DNA of 64,000 nucleotides, from NCBI RefSeq assembly GCF_004796535.1, contig NZ_SPHY01000001.1, positions 62,001 through 126,000 of the forward strand. Direction: 5' to 3'. Position numbers and translations under genes: made by a program. This stretch comes from Sphingomonas flavalba (lineage in GTDB: Bacteria; Pseudomonadota; Alphaproteobacteria; Sphingomonadales; Sphingomonadaceae). The notes under the pieces were generated by a model. That model made no database searches. It was not told the origin of the DNA and saw nothing but the letters and a program-made list of their open reading frames with translations. This document shows positions 8,671 through 17,540 of this stretch, in pieces; the first letter of the stretch is position 1; each line of letters opens with the position of its first letter.

Positions 8671-9308
8671 ACCGCAGGCTCGCCACGTCGCCATATGCGA
8701 GCGTTGAAATTCTCATAAATACGGTGCTGATAATCGTAAATTCGTGCAAATCCTTGACGAACGAGCAACGGCTCTATGATCCGGTCATGGTTGATTGTGA
8801 GAACGACGGTTATGTTATTCGGAAGATTATCAAAGAAGCGGCAAGCCATGTCACCTCTGAACGGACTGAAAAAGGAAATCGCCTTGAACGGGGACAAATC
8901 CATCGACAGGGCATTACCGTGGATCAGCGTTGCGCGATTACCCACGTTAATCAGAGATATTTCGAAGGGGATCCGGCCATATTCTATGCCGGTCAAATTA
9001 CGGTATCCCATTTGGGCCGCAGTATAGAGAACAATACCAGAGCCATGGCCGACATCGACGATCGAATCATCAAAGCCGAGGCCACTGGCGCGCAGAAACC
9101 GCCTGATCAGACGTGGGTGAACGGGGAAATTTCCGGTGCCGCCACTGACCGGCGACCCCATGTTCTCCGGCGCCTGAGAGTTCGAGAACCGCGTTTTATG
9201 CTTCCAGTCGAATATCGATAAATAGGCATAGTAGTATGTCAGGTATAGTGGCTTGACGACCTCACCGCGCTTAACTCTATTCACGAAGGACCGAATTTTA
9301 CTCCTCAT
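8667..9308 (-). CDS. class I SAM-dependent methyltransferase-like protein
   Basis: The 213-residue product has a Rossmann motif I, IVDVGHGSGIVLYTAAQMG near residue 85, followed by LTGIEYGR (motif II acidic residue) and later strand and helix repeats. The first 60 residues contain a basic, aromatic-rich stretch (YLTYYYAYLSIFDWKHK) of unknown role. The gene is strikingly AT-rich for this genome: 78 of 180 bases (43%) are G or C at 8701-8880. The ATG at 9308 overlaps the preceding stop by ATGA. It may methylate a sugar or the ATP-grasp product, but the substrate is not evident. Confidence 0.7.
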   Translation of the reverse strand: MRSKIRSFVNRVKRGEVVKPLYLTYYYAYLSIFDWKHKTRFSNSQAPENMGSPVSGGTGNFPVHPRLIRRFLRASGLGFDDSIVDVGHGSGIVLYTAAQMGYRNLTGIEYGRIPFEISLINVGNRATLIHGNALSMDLSPFKAISFFSPFRGDMACRFFDNLPNNITVVLTINHDRIIEPLLVRQGFARIYDYQHRIYENFNARIWRRGEPAV

Positions 9309-9925
9309 CCCTGATCCTTCCCGGACATCCATTTCTCTCCCATAAAGCGGGGCATTGTTTCATCTGCGCTTGCGTCAATTCCTTGGCGCCTAAGTGCGGA
9401 CAATACCGTTAACATCAGAATTTTCATATCCAGCGAGAAACTTTGGTTGTCGACGTACCAGACATCCAGGAAGAATTTCTCTTCCCACGAAATAGCATTC
9501 CGCCCGTTTATCTGGGCCCAACCGGTGATGCCGGGCAGAACCTCATGCCGTCGCGCCTGACTAGGCGAATAAAGCGGCAAATATTCCATAAGCAAAGGGC
9601 GGGGACCCACCAGACTCATCTCACCCTTCAGAACATTCCACAGCTCAGGCAACTCATCAAGGCTAGTTGCGCGCAGAAAAGCGCCCAAGGGCGTGATCCG
9701 CTGAGTGTCCGGCAGCCGTTCGCCCTTCGTATCCACCGCATCGCACATGGTACGGAACTTGACCATCTGAAACGCCCGACCGCCACGGCCAGGGCGGCTT
9801 TGACGAAACAACACAGGGGCGCCCATGTTGAACCGCACCGCAATCGCGACGACGGCAAGAACCGGGGTCAGCAGCAACAGCCCCGCACCACTCGCAACCA
9901 CATCGAAAATCCGTTTACCGGTCAT
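9305..9925 (-). CDS. sugar transferase, monotopic phosphoglycosyl transferase
   Basis: The 206-residue enzyme has one re-entrant membrane helix (about residues 5-30) followed by the catalytic domain. It has [10 protein letters not shown], the catalytic dyad region [30 protein letters not shown] and the signature [13 protein letters not shown]. It belongs to the bacterial sugar transferase family (PglC/WcaJ catalytic domain). It moves a phospho-sugar from a UDP-sugar to undecaprenyl phosphate to start repeat-unit assembly. The size is that of the short PglC-like type without the extra WcaJ helices. It is coupled by ATGA overlaps on both sides. Confidence 0.93.
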   Translation of the reverse strand: MTGKRIFDVVASGAGLLLLTPVLAVVAIAVRFNMGAPVLFRQSRPGRGGRAFQMVKFRTMCDAVDTKGERLPDTQRITPLGAFLRATSLDELPELWNVLKGEMSLVGPRPLLMEYLPLYSPSQARRHEVLPGITGWAQINGRNAISWEEKFFLDVWYVDNQSFSLDMKILMLTVLSALRRQGIDASADETMPRFMGEKWMSGKDQG

Positions 9926-11172
9926 CGGTTACGCCTTACCATGCCCGGCGCCGGGTTCAGCAATTTAGCGATAACGTTGGCAATCGTCGCGGCAGCGCTC
10001 TCGAACGAATAATGCGCCCAATAGGCTGCCCGCCCCTTGCCGCCCATCGCGATCAGAGCAGACTTGGGCATTCGTGCCATATCGACCATCGCCCGCGCCA
10101 TTGCGTCTACGTCATCGGGAGGAACAGCCACGCCTGCGCCAATATCAGTGACCATGCCCGCCGCCTCCCCTCGCATACCGATCAGGATCGGCTTTCCCAT
10201 CGCCATATAGAATTGGGTTTTGGACGGGATTGTAAATGCGAACATTGGATCGTCGATCAAATGCAGTATTAGCACGTCGGCGGCAGCGAATACGTCGCCG
10301 ATCTGGCTTTGAGGCACTGACGGCCGGAGGGAAACCACGTCGCCGCCGCGACCAGCGATCAACGCGGCGATCCGGTCGCGCTCGACGCCGTCGCCGATCA
10401 AGGTCAGCTTGATCCGCGGCACCGTACGCGCCGCCTCATATGCCGCATTGACCATGGTCTCTAACCCCTGGACCTTGCCCATGTTGCCGCCGAACACGAA
10501 GTTGAAACGCCCCTCGAACGCAAGAGCAGCAACATCATAGGATCCGGTCGACTCGATGGCGTCTTCATTGGCCCAATTAAACAATGTATCGGTCCGCTCC
10601 TCGGGCACGCCGCGTGCAATCAGCCGCCGCGTCATGCCCCGCGATTGCCCGAGGACCACCGCCGCCCGACAATAAACGAACCGACAGATGGGTCCCAAAA
10701 TTCGTGACAGAACCGACGCCCCGCCCATCCGAGACGTCGCGACCGATTCCGGCCACAAGTCCTGTACCTCCAGGACAAAGGGCCGGCGTGTAAACAAGCC
10801 GCTGATCGCCGCGGCAAGGCCCACGGTTATGGGCGGATGATAAACATAGATCGCATCGAAACGCCGGGCACGCAGCAGGCAGAAAATGAATGCCGACAGA
10901 AAAAACGACCAGTAGTTCAGCGCGCGGCCGATACTCGAGGAATCGTGACTCGGATAGAGGAACACCCGGTGCACAGTCAGACCGTCGAGAGTCTCGCGCA
11001 TATAAGGGCGCAATGTATAACCGGGCGCGATCTTGCCGGTCGGATAGTTTGGAAAACCGGTAAGCGCCTCGACCTCGTATCCCCGCTCGATCAGCGCCTT
11101 GGCAATCCGCAGCCCCCGGTCCGAGTTTTCGGGCAAGAACCATTGACTGAGATACAGGATGCGTTGCGCCAT
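9922..11172 (-). CDS. glycosyltransferase family 4, WbuB-like
   Basis: This is a 416-residue GT-B fold enzyme. The N-terminal acceptor domain starts LYLSQWFLPENSDRG and contains ALTGFPNYPTGKI and EVQDLWPESVA, the pattern of WbuB-type L-FucNAc-related transferases. The C-terminal nucleotide-sugar domain holds FVFGGNMGKVQGLETM and LTLIGDGVERD. It probably adds a sugar to the lipid-linked acceptor on the cytoplasmic face. The WbuB resemblance fits the UDP-L-FucNAc genes of the same operon. The specificity is inferred from pattern only. Confidence 0.85.
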   Translation of the reverse strand: MAQRILYLSQWFLPENSDRGLRIAKALIERGYEVEALTGFPNYPTGKIAPGYTLRPYMRETLDGLTVHRVFLYPSHDSSSIGRALNYWSFFLSAFIFCLLRARRFDAIYVYHPPITVGLAAAISGLFTRRPFVLEVQDLWPESVATSRMGGASVLSRILGPICRFVYCRAAVVLGQSRGMTRRLIARGVPEERTDTLFNWANEDAIESTGSYDVAALAFEGRFNFVFGGNMGKVQGLETMVNAAYEAARTVPRIKLTLIGDGVERDRIAALIAGRGGDVVSLRPSVPQSQIGDVFAAADVLILHLIDDPMFAFTIPSKTQFYMAMGKPILIGMRGEAAGMVTDIGAGVAVPPDDVDAMARAMVDMARMPKSALIAMGGKGRAAYWAHYSFESAAATIANVIAKLLNPAPGMVRRNR

Positions 11173-11179
11173 TGTCCGA

Positions 11180-12403
11180 TCAATCCTGCGCTGAACGGAT
11201 CAGATTACGGTCAAAAGGTCGACCCATCGCTGCGTAGAACAGCGCACGATTCGCCTGAAGATCATCCGCGGCCGTCTGGCGAACGCTACTGAAGGCCTGC
11301 GCCGCCCGCCGACCCTCCTGGCGTTCATCGGGGCTGAGCGTTGCAAAATGCCGTATCCAACTCCGGAATGCCTCGGGCTCATCCAACGGCAAGTCCGCCC
11401 CCACGCCCTTACTTTTCAAGTCACGCCACGGCGTCTGGTCGCTGATCAGCACAGGTAGGCCGGCGGCCAAAGCTTCTGAAATCACATGGCCGTAATTCTC
11501 CCCAAGCGTGGGGAAGAAAAAGAAATCATAGGCGGACAGTGTGGCAAGTACTTTGTCCGGGTGTAACGCCTCTCGATAGTGTATCAGAATATTGTCTGGA
11601 AGGTGTGCAATCTCGGCCTGACACTGCCTCCAATAGACATTGTCTTCCAATACCCCATACACGTCGAGATCAAGGCGAACATTACGAAGCTTCGACAGTA
11701 TCTTGATCGCACCAGCCAGATTTTTCTTCGGGCTGATCCGTGAAAGGAATATCGCCCGTATCGGCTCCCCATCGCCTCTTGATACCTGCCCAGACAACGG
11801 CACTGCCGAATGCCCGGTGAGGTTGTTTGCCACTTCCACTCTGCTCGCCGAGCCCAAAACCCGCTTGATATCCTCAGCCTCGTAACGCGACGAAGCATGG
11901 AAGGTGACGTTGCGATAGAGTCCAAACGCTTTGGCGAGAGCTATGAAAATGCGCTTCTTCGACGACTTCAGAGCGAGTGCCCCGCGCGAGAGTTCGCCAC
12001 GGGGGGCGAGCAACACCGGCCCGCGAGCGATAAGTCCCAGCCGCCGATACAACAGAAACCGCAGGGTCGAATCCACGCTGAAAAAACTGTTCAGATAAAG
12101 CAGGTCGAACCGCGTTTTCTTCAGGCCCTTACGTAGAGCGCGCCAGCCCCGGCACCCCGGTGCCCGATAAAAGACCTGTGCCTTGCCACACGCGGTCCAA
12201 GCATTGGCAGAGACCCCGTCATAACCCTGCGCGTCCCCCAGATCGCGGTCCGCCGTCACGATCCGAAAATCAAATGCCTCACCCAGTTGTTCCACGATGT
12301 TCGCGACAGAGCGAATAGGTCCGCCCGCTTTATAGCCGGGCAGATAATAGCTTATCGACACTAGAATGACCGGTTGAGAAGCGCGCATAAATCCTGCGGT
12401 CAT
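11180..12403 (-). CDS. glycosyltransferase family 4
   Basis: The 407-residue GT-B enzyme starts SISYYLPGYKAGGPIRSV, a typical GT4 opening. It contains LLAPRGELSRGALALKS and, in the donor domain, FLSRISPKKNLAGAI and PTLGENYGHVISEALAAGLPV with the E-x7-E motif. The ATG at 12403 overlaps the upstream stop as ATGA. It should elongate the repeat unit with one sugar; donor and linkage cannot be read from the sequence. Confidence 0.87.
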   Translation of the reverse strand: MTAGFMRASQPVILVSISYYLPGYKAGGPIRSVANIVEQLGEAFDFRIVTADRDLGDAQGYDGVSANAWTACGKAQVFYRAPGCRGWRALRKGLKKTRFDLLYLNSFFSVDSTLRFLLYRRLGLIARGPVLLAPRGELSRGALALKSSKKRIFIALAKAFGLYRNVTFHASSRYEAEDIKRVLGSASRVEVANNLTGHSAVPLSGQVSRGDGEPIRAIFLSRISPKKNLAGAIKILSKLRNVRLDLDVYGVLEDNVYWRQCQAEIAHLPDNILIHYREALHPDKVLATLSAYDFFFFPTLGENYGHVISEALAAGLPVLISDQTPWRDLKSKGVGADLPLDEPEAFRSWIRHFATLSPDERQEGRRAAQAFSSVRQTAADDLQANRALFYAAMGRPFDRNLIRSAQD

Positions 12404-13545
12404 AGGGTCCGAGCAATGGTTGAAGTGGGCCCCGCCCAAGGCGGACTCGGCCGCGTTCGGATCGAATGCTCGGAGGCCCTCGCATAGTCTAGAATTTCAT
12501 CCAGATACGCTGCACCGGCCTTAGCGCCAAGGCAGCGGGCCCAGGCGGCTAGCTCAGCCCTTTTGTCCGGTGTGGGACGTCCCAACGCAATTTGGCAAGA
12601 GATGGCGTTCGCCAGTTGCGCGACATCGCCGTAGGGGACAACCGCCCCTAAACCACTGGCGTACACCGCCTCAGCCGCGCCACATCTGTCAGTGCAGATC
12701 GCCCGAGTCCCAGCCATAAGGGCCTCAGATACGACAGCGCCCCAACCATCATGCCGGCTGGGCAGTACCAAGCAATCCGCCTGCGCCATGTGACTGGCTA
12801 TCGCATCCATTGGCTGCCGCCCGAGCCATTTCAGCCTCTTCCCCATAACCGCACTGGCCTCGACACGGAGCATCGCCTCCAACGGTCCAACCCCGATGAC
12901 CGTCAATTCGACAGACTGCGGTGCGATACACCGTAAAGCCGAGAGAAGCAGGTCGACCCTCTTTCTTTCGATAAGAGCCCCTACGAACAAAATCTGAAAC
13001 GGTTTCGTTTCAGAATTGGGAGGGGCGCTGGCTGGCGCATTGTCCGGTAGGAAATAGGCGAATGGAAAGACGTTGTCGGGATTTGCTCCACATTCCACCA
13101 GCCATGAAGGAGTCCTGTGTCCTATCGCCAATATGCCGGCAAGATGCGTTTCCGATTGCCGGAGCAAACGGCGATAAGCCAGCCGCCGCGCCGCGCCGCG
13201 CCACCCGGCATTGTCGACGGCCTCCATCACGACCCAATGCTTGATCCGACGCGCCATCAGCGCGCGCCGGGCAACGCCTACCAGGCCATTACCACGAAAG
13301 CCCTGGAAAATATGAGTGGCGTCCGCAGAAACGTCTGCTGCCAGACGGGACACGGCCGGCAGATCGGGCGCCATGTGCAGTCGTGCCTCTCCGGTGTCCG
13401 GCGTCTTCCATCCCTGCTTCACTCGGCCTTCGGAAATGGCTCGCTCCGCAACGAAGTTAACGGCGTGCCCCCGGGCTGCCATCCCAGCCACCAAACCCGC
13501 CATATGGGGCGAAAGCGTGCGTTGCCAGAACCATATTTCAGACAT
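12400..13545 (-). CDS. glycosyltransferase family 4
   Basis: The 381-residue GT-B protein opens IWFWQRTLSPHMAGLV, an unusual aromatic N-terminus. It has a clear donor domain: ILFVGALIERKRVDLLLSAL near residue 190, LTVIGVGPLEAML, and VLPSRHDGWGAVVSEALMAG with the catalytic-region E-x7-E. The start overlaps the polymerase gene by 8 bp. Its acceptor and donor are unknown. The last roughly 25 residues are Pro/Arg-rich and look disordered. Confidence 0.85.
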   Translation of the reverse strand: MSEIWFWQRTLSPHMAGLVAGMAARGHAVNFVAERAISEGRVKQGWKTPDTGEARLHMAPDLPAVSRLAADVSADATHIFQGFRGNGLVGVARRALMARRIKHWVVMEAVDNAGWRGAARRLAYRRLLRQSETHLAGILAIGHRTPSWLVECGANPDNVFPFAYFLPDNAPASAPPNSETKPFQILFVGALIERKRVDLLLSALRCIAPQSVELTVIGVGPLEAMLRVEASAVMGKRLKWLGRQPMDAIASHMAQADCLVLPSRHDGWGAVVSEALMAGTRAICTDRCGAAEAVYASGLGAVVPYGDVAQLANAISCQIALGRPTPDKRAELAAWARCLGAKAGAAYLDEILDYARASEHSIRTRPSPPWAGPTSTIARTL

Positions 13546-14932
13546 CCGCTCTGCTCTCCGCCCCGTTCAGGCCATCAGCGTGGGCCCAGCCCAGAAGGAT
13601 GATGGCAAGCAAGCCTTGCCCCCCCGGCGAGAACAGCGTGTTTTCACCCATGTTGAGCAGAATAATGACCAGACACATCGCAAAAGCGGCTAGGCTTCCG
13701 CGCGCCGCACTACGTAAAAGAACTATCAGCCAGCAGGCGACCAGAGCCGCCCCGAACAACCCAAGCTCCTCCATGGTCGCAAGAGGCGCCACCCCCTTTT
13801 CCACCGGTGCGCCAGTGGGAATTCCAAACATAGGATCGCGCTCGATGTCCCATACGCTGCCGGGAACCGACGGAATGCCAAAGCCAATCCCCGTATAAGG
13901 GTGGTCCCGGATGTTGACCAACATCATATCGATCAGGAAACCGCGAGACTGATCATAGGCACTGAACAGCCCGTCAGCACCCGCACGGCCCGATTTGGTT
14001 ATGAAATTCTGGATGATATTGGACAAGAGCCCGGCGGCGGAAATCGCGCCAAGAATGGCAAGCCATATTACCATGAAGAACCGGCCAGTGAACAGGCCGG
14101 GCGCGACGTCGACAAGCGATCTGCGCGCAAATACCGGCAACACGGCGACGGACAATATCACGCCGAATACCATCGCCAGGCCGGCTGTCCGCGCTTCCGA
14201 CAGCAGGGTGACGACAAGACCGATAACCGTCACTCCCAGCAATGTCCAACTGGGCTTACTCTGTCCCAGCATCCGTGTGATTGCCCAGGTGCCAACCAAT
14301 GCCGCAGTACTGCCCATGACCTGCGGGTGATTGATGATCCCCTGAAAACCGGTCCCGTTGACCAGGTAACCGATCGGTAGAACAATGAGCGGCAGACTGA
14401 CCAGAATAACCGATGTCACCCCCCAGAATATGACACTGGCAATTCTGGCTCTTTCATCTGGCGAACATCCGGACCATGTCGATATCACCGCGACCATCGT
14501 TACGATCCACGACACCGCTTTGGTGATGGAAATATCTAGCAGCGGGCTGAACAAAATGGAGTGGGCGACAATGAAGGCGCCTAATAACATGGTGGCCAAG
14601 GCGAAACGCGACGAGTGCGCTTTCGATGAAAAAAGTCGACTATGCCCGATAGACGACAGAGCGACAGCAGCGATCACGATATAGCGCGAGGCGCCGCCCC
14701 CACCTTCTGGCGCCACTCCGGGACTGGCCATGGTGAACAACCAAGACAGGCAAAGCGCATAGATCGCCGGGCCCCGACCACATAAGGCAAACACCGCGAG
14801 GACCCCATAGGAAGCGCTTACGGTTGTCTCCGACCAGCCGCGCATAGCGATGGCGACGACCGGCAAGACATAAGCCAAGCGCGACAGGAAATCGGGGCGC
14901 GCGACAGGAGGATTGTAGATTCCGCTAACCAT
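13538..14932 (-). CDS. Wzy-like O-antigen polymerase/ligase family membrane protein
   Basis: This is a roughly 464-residue membrane protein with about eleven to twelve hydrophobic segments. A large periplasmic loop contains HPQVMGSTAALVGTW, SEARTAGLA and, further on, GADGLFSAYDQSRGFLIDM and HPYTGIGFGIP. Adjacency to a flippase and glycosyltransferases makes it the likely repeat-unit polymerase. The ATG at 14932 is chosen because AGGAAACGC precedes it closely; in-frame starts at 14974 (ATG) and 15004 (GTG) lack a ribosome binding site. It overlaps the downstream transferase by 8 bp. Confidence 0.78.
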   Translation of the reverse strand: MVSGIYNPPVARPDFLSRLAYVLPVVAIAMRGWSETTVSASYGVLAVFALCGRGPAIYALCLSWLFTMASPGVAPEGGGGASRYIVIAAVALSSIGHSRLFSSKAHSSRFALATMLLGAFIVAHSILFSPLLDISITKAVSWIVTMVAVISTWSGCSPDERARIASVIFWGVTSVILVSLPLIVLPIGYLVNGTGFQGIINHPQVMGSTAALVGTWAITRMLGQSKPSWTLLGVTVIGLVVTLLSEARTAGLAMVFGVILSVAVLPVFARRSLVDVAPGLFTGRFFMVIWLAILGAISAAGLLSNIIQNFITKSGRAGADGLFSAYDQSRGFLIDMMLVNIRDHPYTGIGFGIPSVPGSVWDIERDPMFGIPTGAPVEKGVAPLATMEELGLFGAALVACWLIVLLRSAARGSLAAFAMCLVIILLNMGENTLFSPGGQGLLAIILLGWAHADGLNGAESRADV

Positions 14933-15052
14933 GCGTTTCCTGAGACCTAGGAGCGAATAAAGCACCGTTTCCATGATCGACGGGGTGAGCGCCCAACCGT
15001 TCACGACGTCGGTAATGTAGCGCTATCCGCGCCAATTCTCTGCTTTTCATGG

Positions 15053-16408
15053 TCACGCGGCACTCGCCGCCGGCCGCAGCTGCTTGGTAAACCCCCAAAT
15101 AAACAGGCCAACCCTCGCTATTGCGCCAACAAGCATCCCCCCTGCCAAGGCATAAACGCCGTGGGAGGAGAACAAGAATGCTGCACTGAGAACAATCAAA
15201 CTCCATGGAAGGGTGGTCCCTAGAATAAAATAGGGGCGATTCGTGGCCAGCAAATAATTTCCAAGGGAGGTCTGGCCCGCGGTTATGACGCCCACGCCGA
15301 GCATGAGCAGAAAGGCCGGCCATGCCGCGGCAAAGGCTGGGCCCGCATAGGATAATATAAAGGGGGCACAAAGGGCAATTGGGATGCTAATCGCTGCCGC
15401 CACCGCCATTTGCGCCCAGCAAAGCAGACGGGATGCGCGCTTCAACTCGTCACCGTTCCCGGCTGCGAACAGCGAGGAAAATACCGGCATCGCGGCCTGA
15501 TTGGTCAGGCTGCTGACCAACAGCAGCGCACCAAGGATATTGCTCATCAAACCATAAACGCCAACAGCGACGAGACCATCCGGAGCAAAAGCCTTTACGA
15601 CGAGTTGCGCCCCCCAGATTGTAGGTGAATACATCGCCGACGTGAGGAACACCGGAAGCCCGAAAGTCAAAAGCAAAGGTAGGTCGGACCGATGCGGCCA
15701 GACAAACGGGTTCGCCCCCAGACCCTTGACCACCCGAAAGTAAACTAGTCCTGCCACGACAAACCGGATTGATTCCACCACGATGAAACCCGCAACGGCG
15801 CCCTGCAGTCCCCACCGCATTCCTGACCATGGAACGACCGACAACGACAATCCCGCCACAACAAGCGCGACTGTCCCCAGGGCCTTGCCCTTCTCCAGCG
15901 ACAAAAGCGCGATCAGCATCAACTCATTGAATGCCATCAGAATTACCCATCCCAGCACCAACGATGGAATCGGCGAGCCAGTGGGCAGACTCAGCACATT
16001 CACCGCCACTGTTCCCTTGGCGAACGGCACCGCAATGCAAAGTAGCAAGCTGGTCGTCGCAATGACCGCACCACTCAGGTTGACGATCTGAACGGCGCGT
16101 TGCGGGCTTTCCTGCAGCATCTGAGGAACATGTTTCGAAACGAACGGCCCCGCCCCAAGAATGACAAAAAGCCCAAGGACATTGACCAAACCTTGAGTCA
16201 GGGTCAGGCGCCCATAGTCTTCCGCGCCCAGCACCCGCGCCAAATAGATGACGACGATCATCATCGCCCCCTTCGAGAGGGCGAACGACACCATCGTCCA
16301 GCTGGAAAGCGACAGGAAGCGCTTGAGCGTATCCGGGCTGACCAACTGCGTTAACGGCGTCGCCCAGCGCGTGAAGATACGGCGTGCCTTTCGAGCAAAG
16401 ACCGCCAT
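15053..16408 (-). CDS. lipopolysaccharide/exopolysaccharide flippase (Wzx-like)
   Basis: The 451-residue protein belongs to the polysaccharide transporter (MATE/MOP) superfamily and has about 12 to 14 predicted helices. The first helices show SSWTMVSFALSKGAMMIVVIY and ARVLGAEDYGRLTLTQGL, typical of Wzx proteins. It would flip the undecaprenyl-linked repeat unit across the inner membrane for polymerisation. Its ATG directly follows the TAG stop of fnlC. Confidence 0.9.
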   Translation of the reverse strand: MAVFARKARRIFTRWATPLTQLVSPDTLKRFLSLSSWTMVSFALSKGAMMIVVIYLARVLGAEDYGRLTLTQGLVNVLGLFVILGAGPFVSKHVPQMLQESPQRAVQIVNLSGAVIATTSLLLCIAVPFAKGTVAVNVLSLPTGSPIPSLVLGWVILMAFNELMLIALLSLEKGKALGTVALVVAGLSLSVVPWSGMRWGLQGAVAGFIVVESIRFVVAGLVYFRVVKGLGANPFVWPHRSDLPLLLTFGLPVFLTSAMYSPTIWGAQLVVKAFAPDGLVAVGVYGLMSNILGALLLVSSLTNQAAMPVFSSLFAAGNGDELKRASRLLCWAQMAVAAAISIPIALCAPFILSYAGPAFAAAWPAFLLMLGVGVITAGQTSLGNYLLATNRPYFILGTTLPWSLIVLSAAFLFSSHGVYALAGGMLVGAIARVGLFIWGFTKQLRPAASAA

Positions 16409-17539
16409 CTAATAGCGTTTCCAGACGGTCCGCTGCACGAAATCCGTATAACTCAGGATCAGACGCAGCACCTTGTCGGAAACATTCGGCATCGCATAGT
16501 CGCTGACGAGGCGCAGGGTGCGATCCTCGCCGCGCCCCTGGTGCTCTAGGATGGCGAGAGCCTGAAGGACACGTTCCCGGCCAAGGCCGGTCATCATCAC
16601 CGCACCTTCCTCCATCGCTTCCGGGCGCTCATGCGCCTCGCGGATGTTAACGGCGGGAAAGTTCAGGATCGAACTTTCCTCGCTGATCGTGCCGCTGTCC
16701 GACAGCACCGCGTGCGCGTGCACCTGGAGCGCGTTGTAGGCGAGAAAGCCGAACGGCTTCAGCAGCCGGACATTGGCGTGGAATTCCAGCCCATGCTGCT
16801 CGATCCTCTTGCGCGTGCGCGGATGAGTGCTGACGAGCACCGGCTCGTCATATTGCGTGGCGATCGCGTTCAGCGTGTCGTGCAGTGCCCGCAGGTTCCG
16901 CTCGGAATCGACGTTCTCCTCTCGGTGGGCGCTGACCAGGAAATAACGGCCCGGCTCCACCCCGGCCTCGGCCAGCACCGGCGACGCGGCGATCCCGGCG
17001 CGGTAATGGTTCAATACCTCGAACATCGGGCTGCCGGTCTTGATGACCCGCTCCGCCGGCAGCCCTTCCGCCAGCAGATAGGCACGGGCGATGTCGGAAT
17101 AGGGCAGGTTGATGTCGGCGGTATGATCGACAATGCGGCGGTTGATCTCCTCCGGCACCCGGTCGTCGAAACAGCGGTTGCCCGCTTCCATATGGAAGAT
17201 CGGGATCCGTCGCCGCTTGGCCGGGATCACCGCGAGGCAACTGTTGGTATCGCCGAGGACCAGCATCGCCTCCGGCTGAACCTCCGCCAGCACCTTGTCG
17301 ACCGCGATGATGATCTTGCCGATCGTCTCCGCCGCCGAGCCGCCGGCCGCGTCGAGGAAATAATCCGGCTTGCGCAGGCCGAGATCGTCGAAAAAGACCT
17401 GGTTCAGTTCGTAATCGTAATTCTGGCCAGTATGGACGATCACATGGTCTGTATGTTCGTCAAGCCGCGCCATCACTCGCGACAGGCGGATAATCTCCGG
17501 CCGCGTACCGACGACGGTCATCACCTTCATGCGTGCCAT
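16409..17539 (-). CDS. fnlC: UDP-N-acetylglucosamine-type 2-epimerase, FnlC/WbjD type
   Basis: The 376-residue non-hydrolysing 2-epimerase shows KVMTVVGTRPEIIRLS at the N-terminus and IFHMEAGNRCFDDRVPEEINR near residue 120. It also has VSAHREENVD and the donor site LSDSGTISEESSIL. HMEAGNRCFDDRVPEE separates the FnlC type from the WecB type (HVEAGLRSGN), which is also in this window. It makes the last step to UDP-L-FucNAc by inverting C2. The ATG at 17539 (MARMKVM) lies one base past the fnlB stop. Confidence 0.9.
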   Translation of the reverse strand: MARMKVMTVVGTRPEIIRLSRVMARLDEHTDHVIVHTGQNYDYELNQVFFDDLGLRKPDYFLDAAGGSAAETIGKIIIAVDKVLAEVQPEAMLVLGDTNSCLAVIPAKRRRIPIFHMEAGNRCFDDRVPEEINRRIVDHTADINLPYSDIARAYLLAEGLPAERVIKTGSPMFEVLNHYRAGIAASPVLAEAGVEPGRYFLVSAHREENVDSERNLRALHDTLNAIATQYDEPVLVSTHPRTRKRIEQHGLEFHANVRLLKPFGFLAYNALQVHAHAVLSDSGTISEESSILNFPAVNIREAHERPEAMEEGAVMMTGLGRERVLQALAILEHQGRGEDRTLRLVSDYAMPNVSDKVLRLILSYTDFVQRTVWKRY

Positions 17540-17540
17540 G

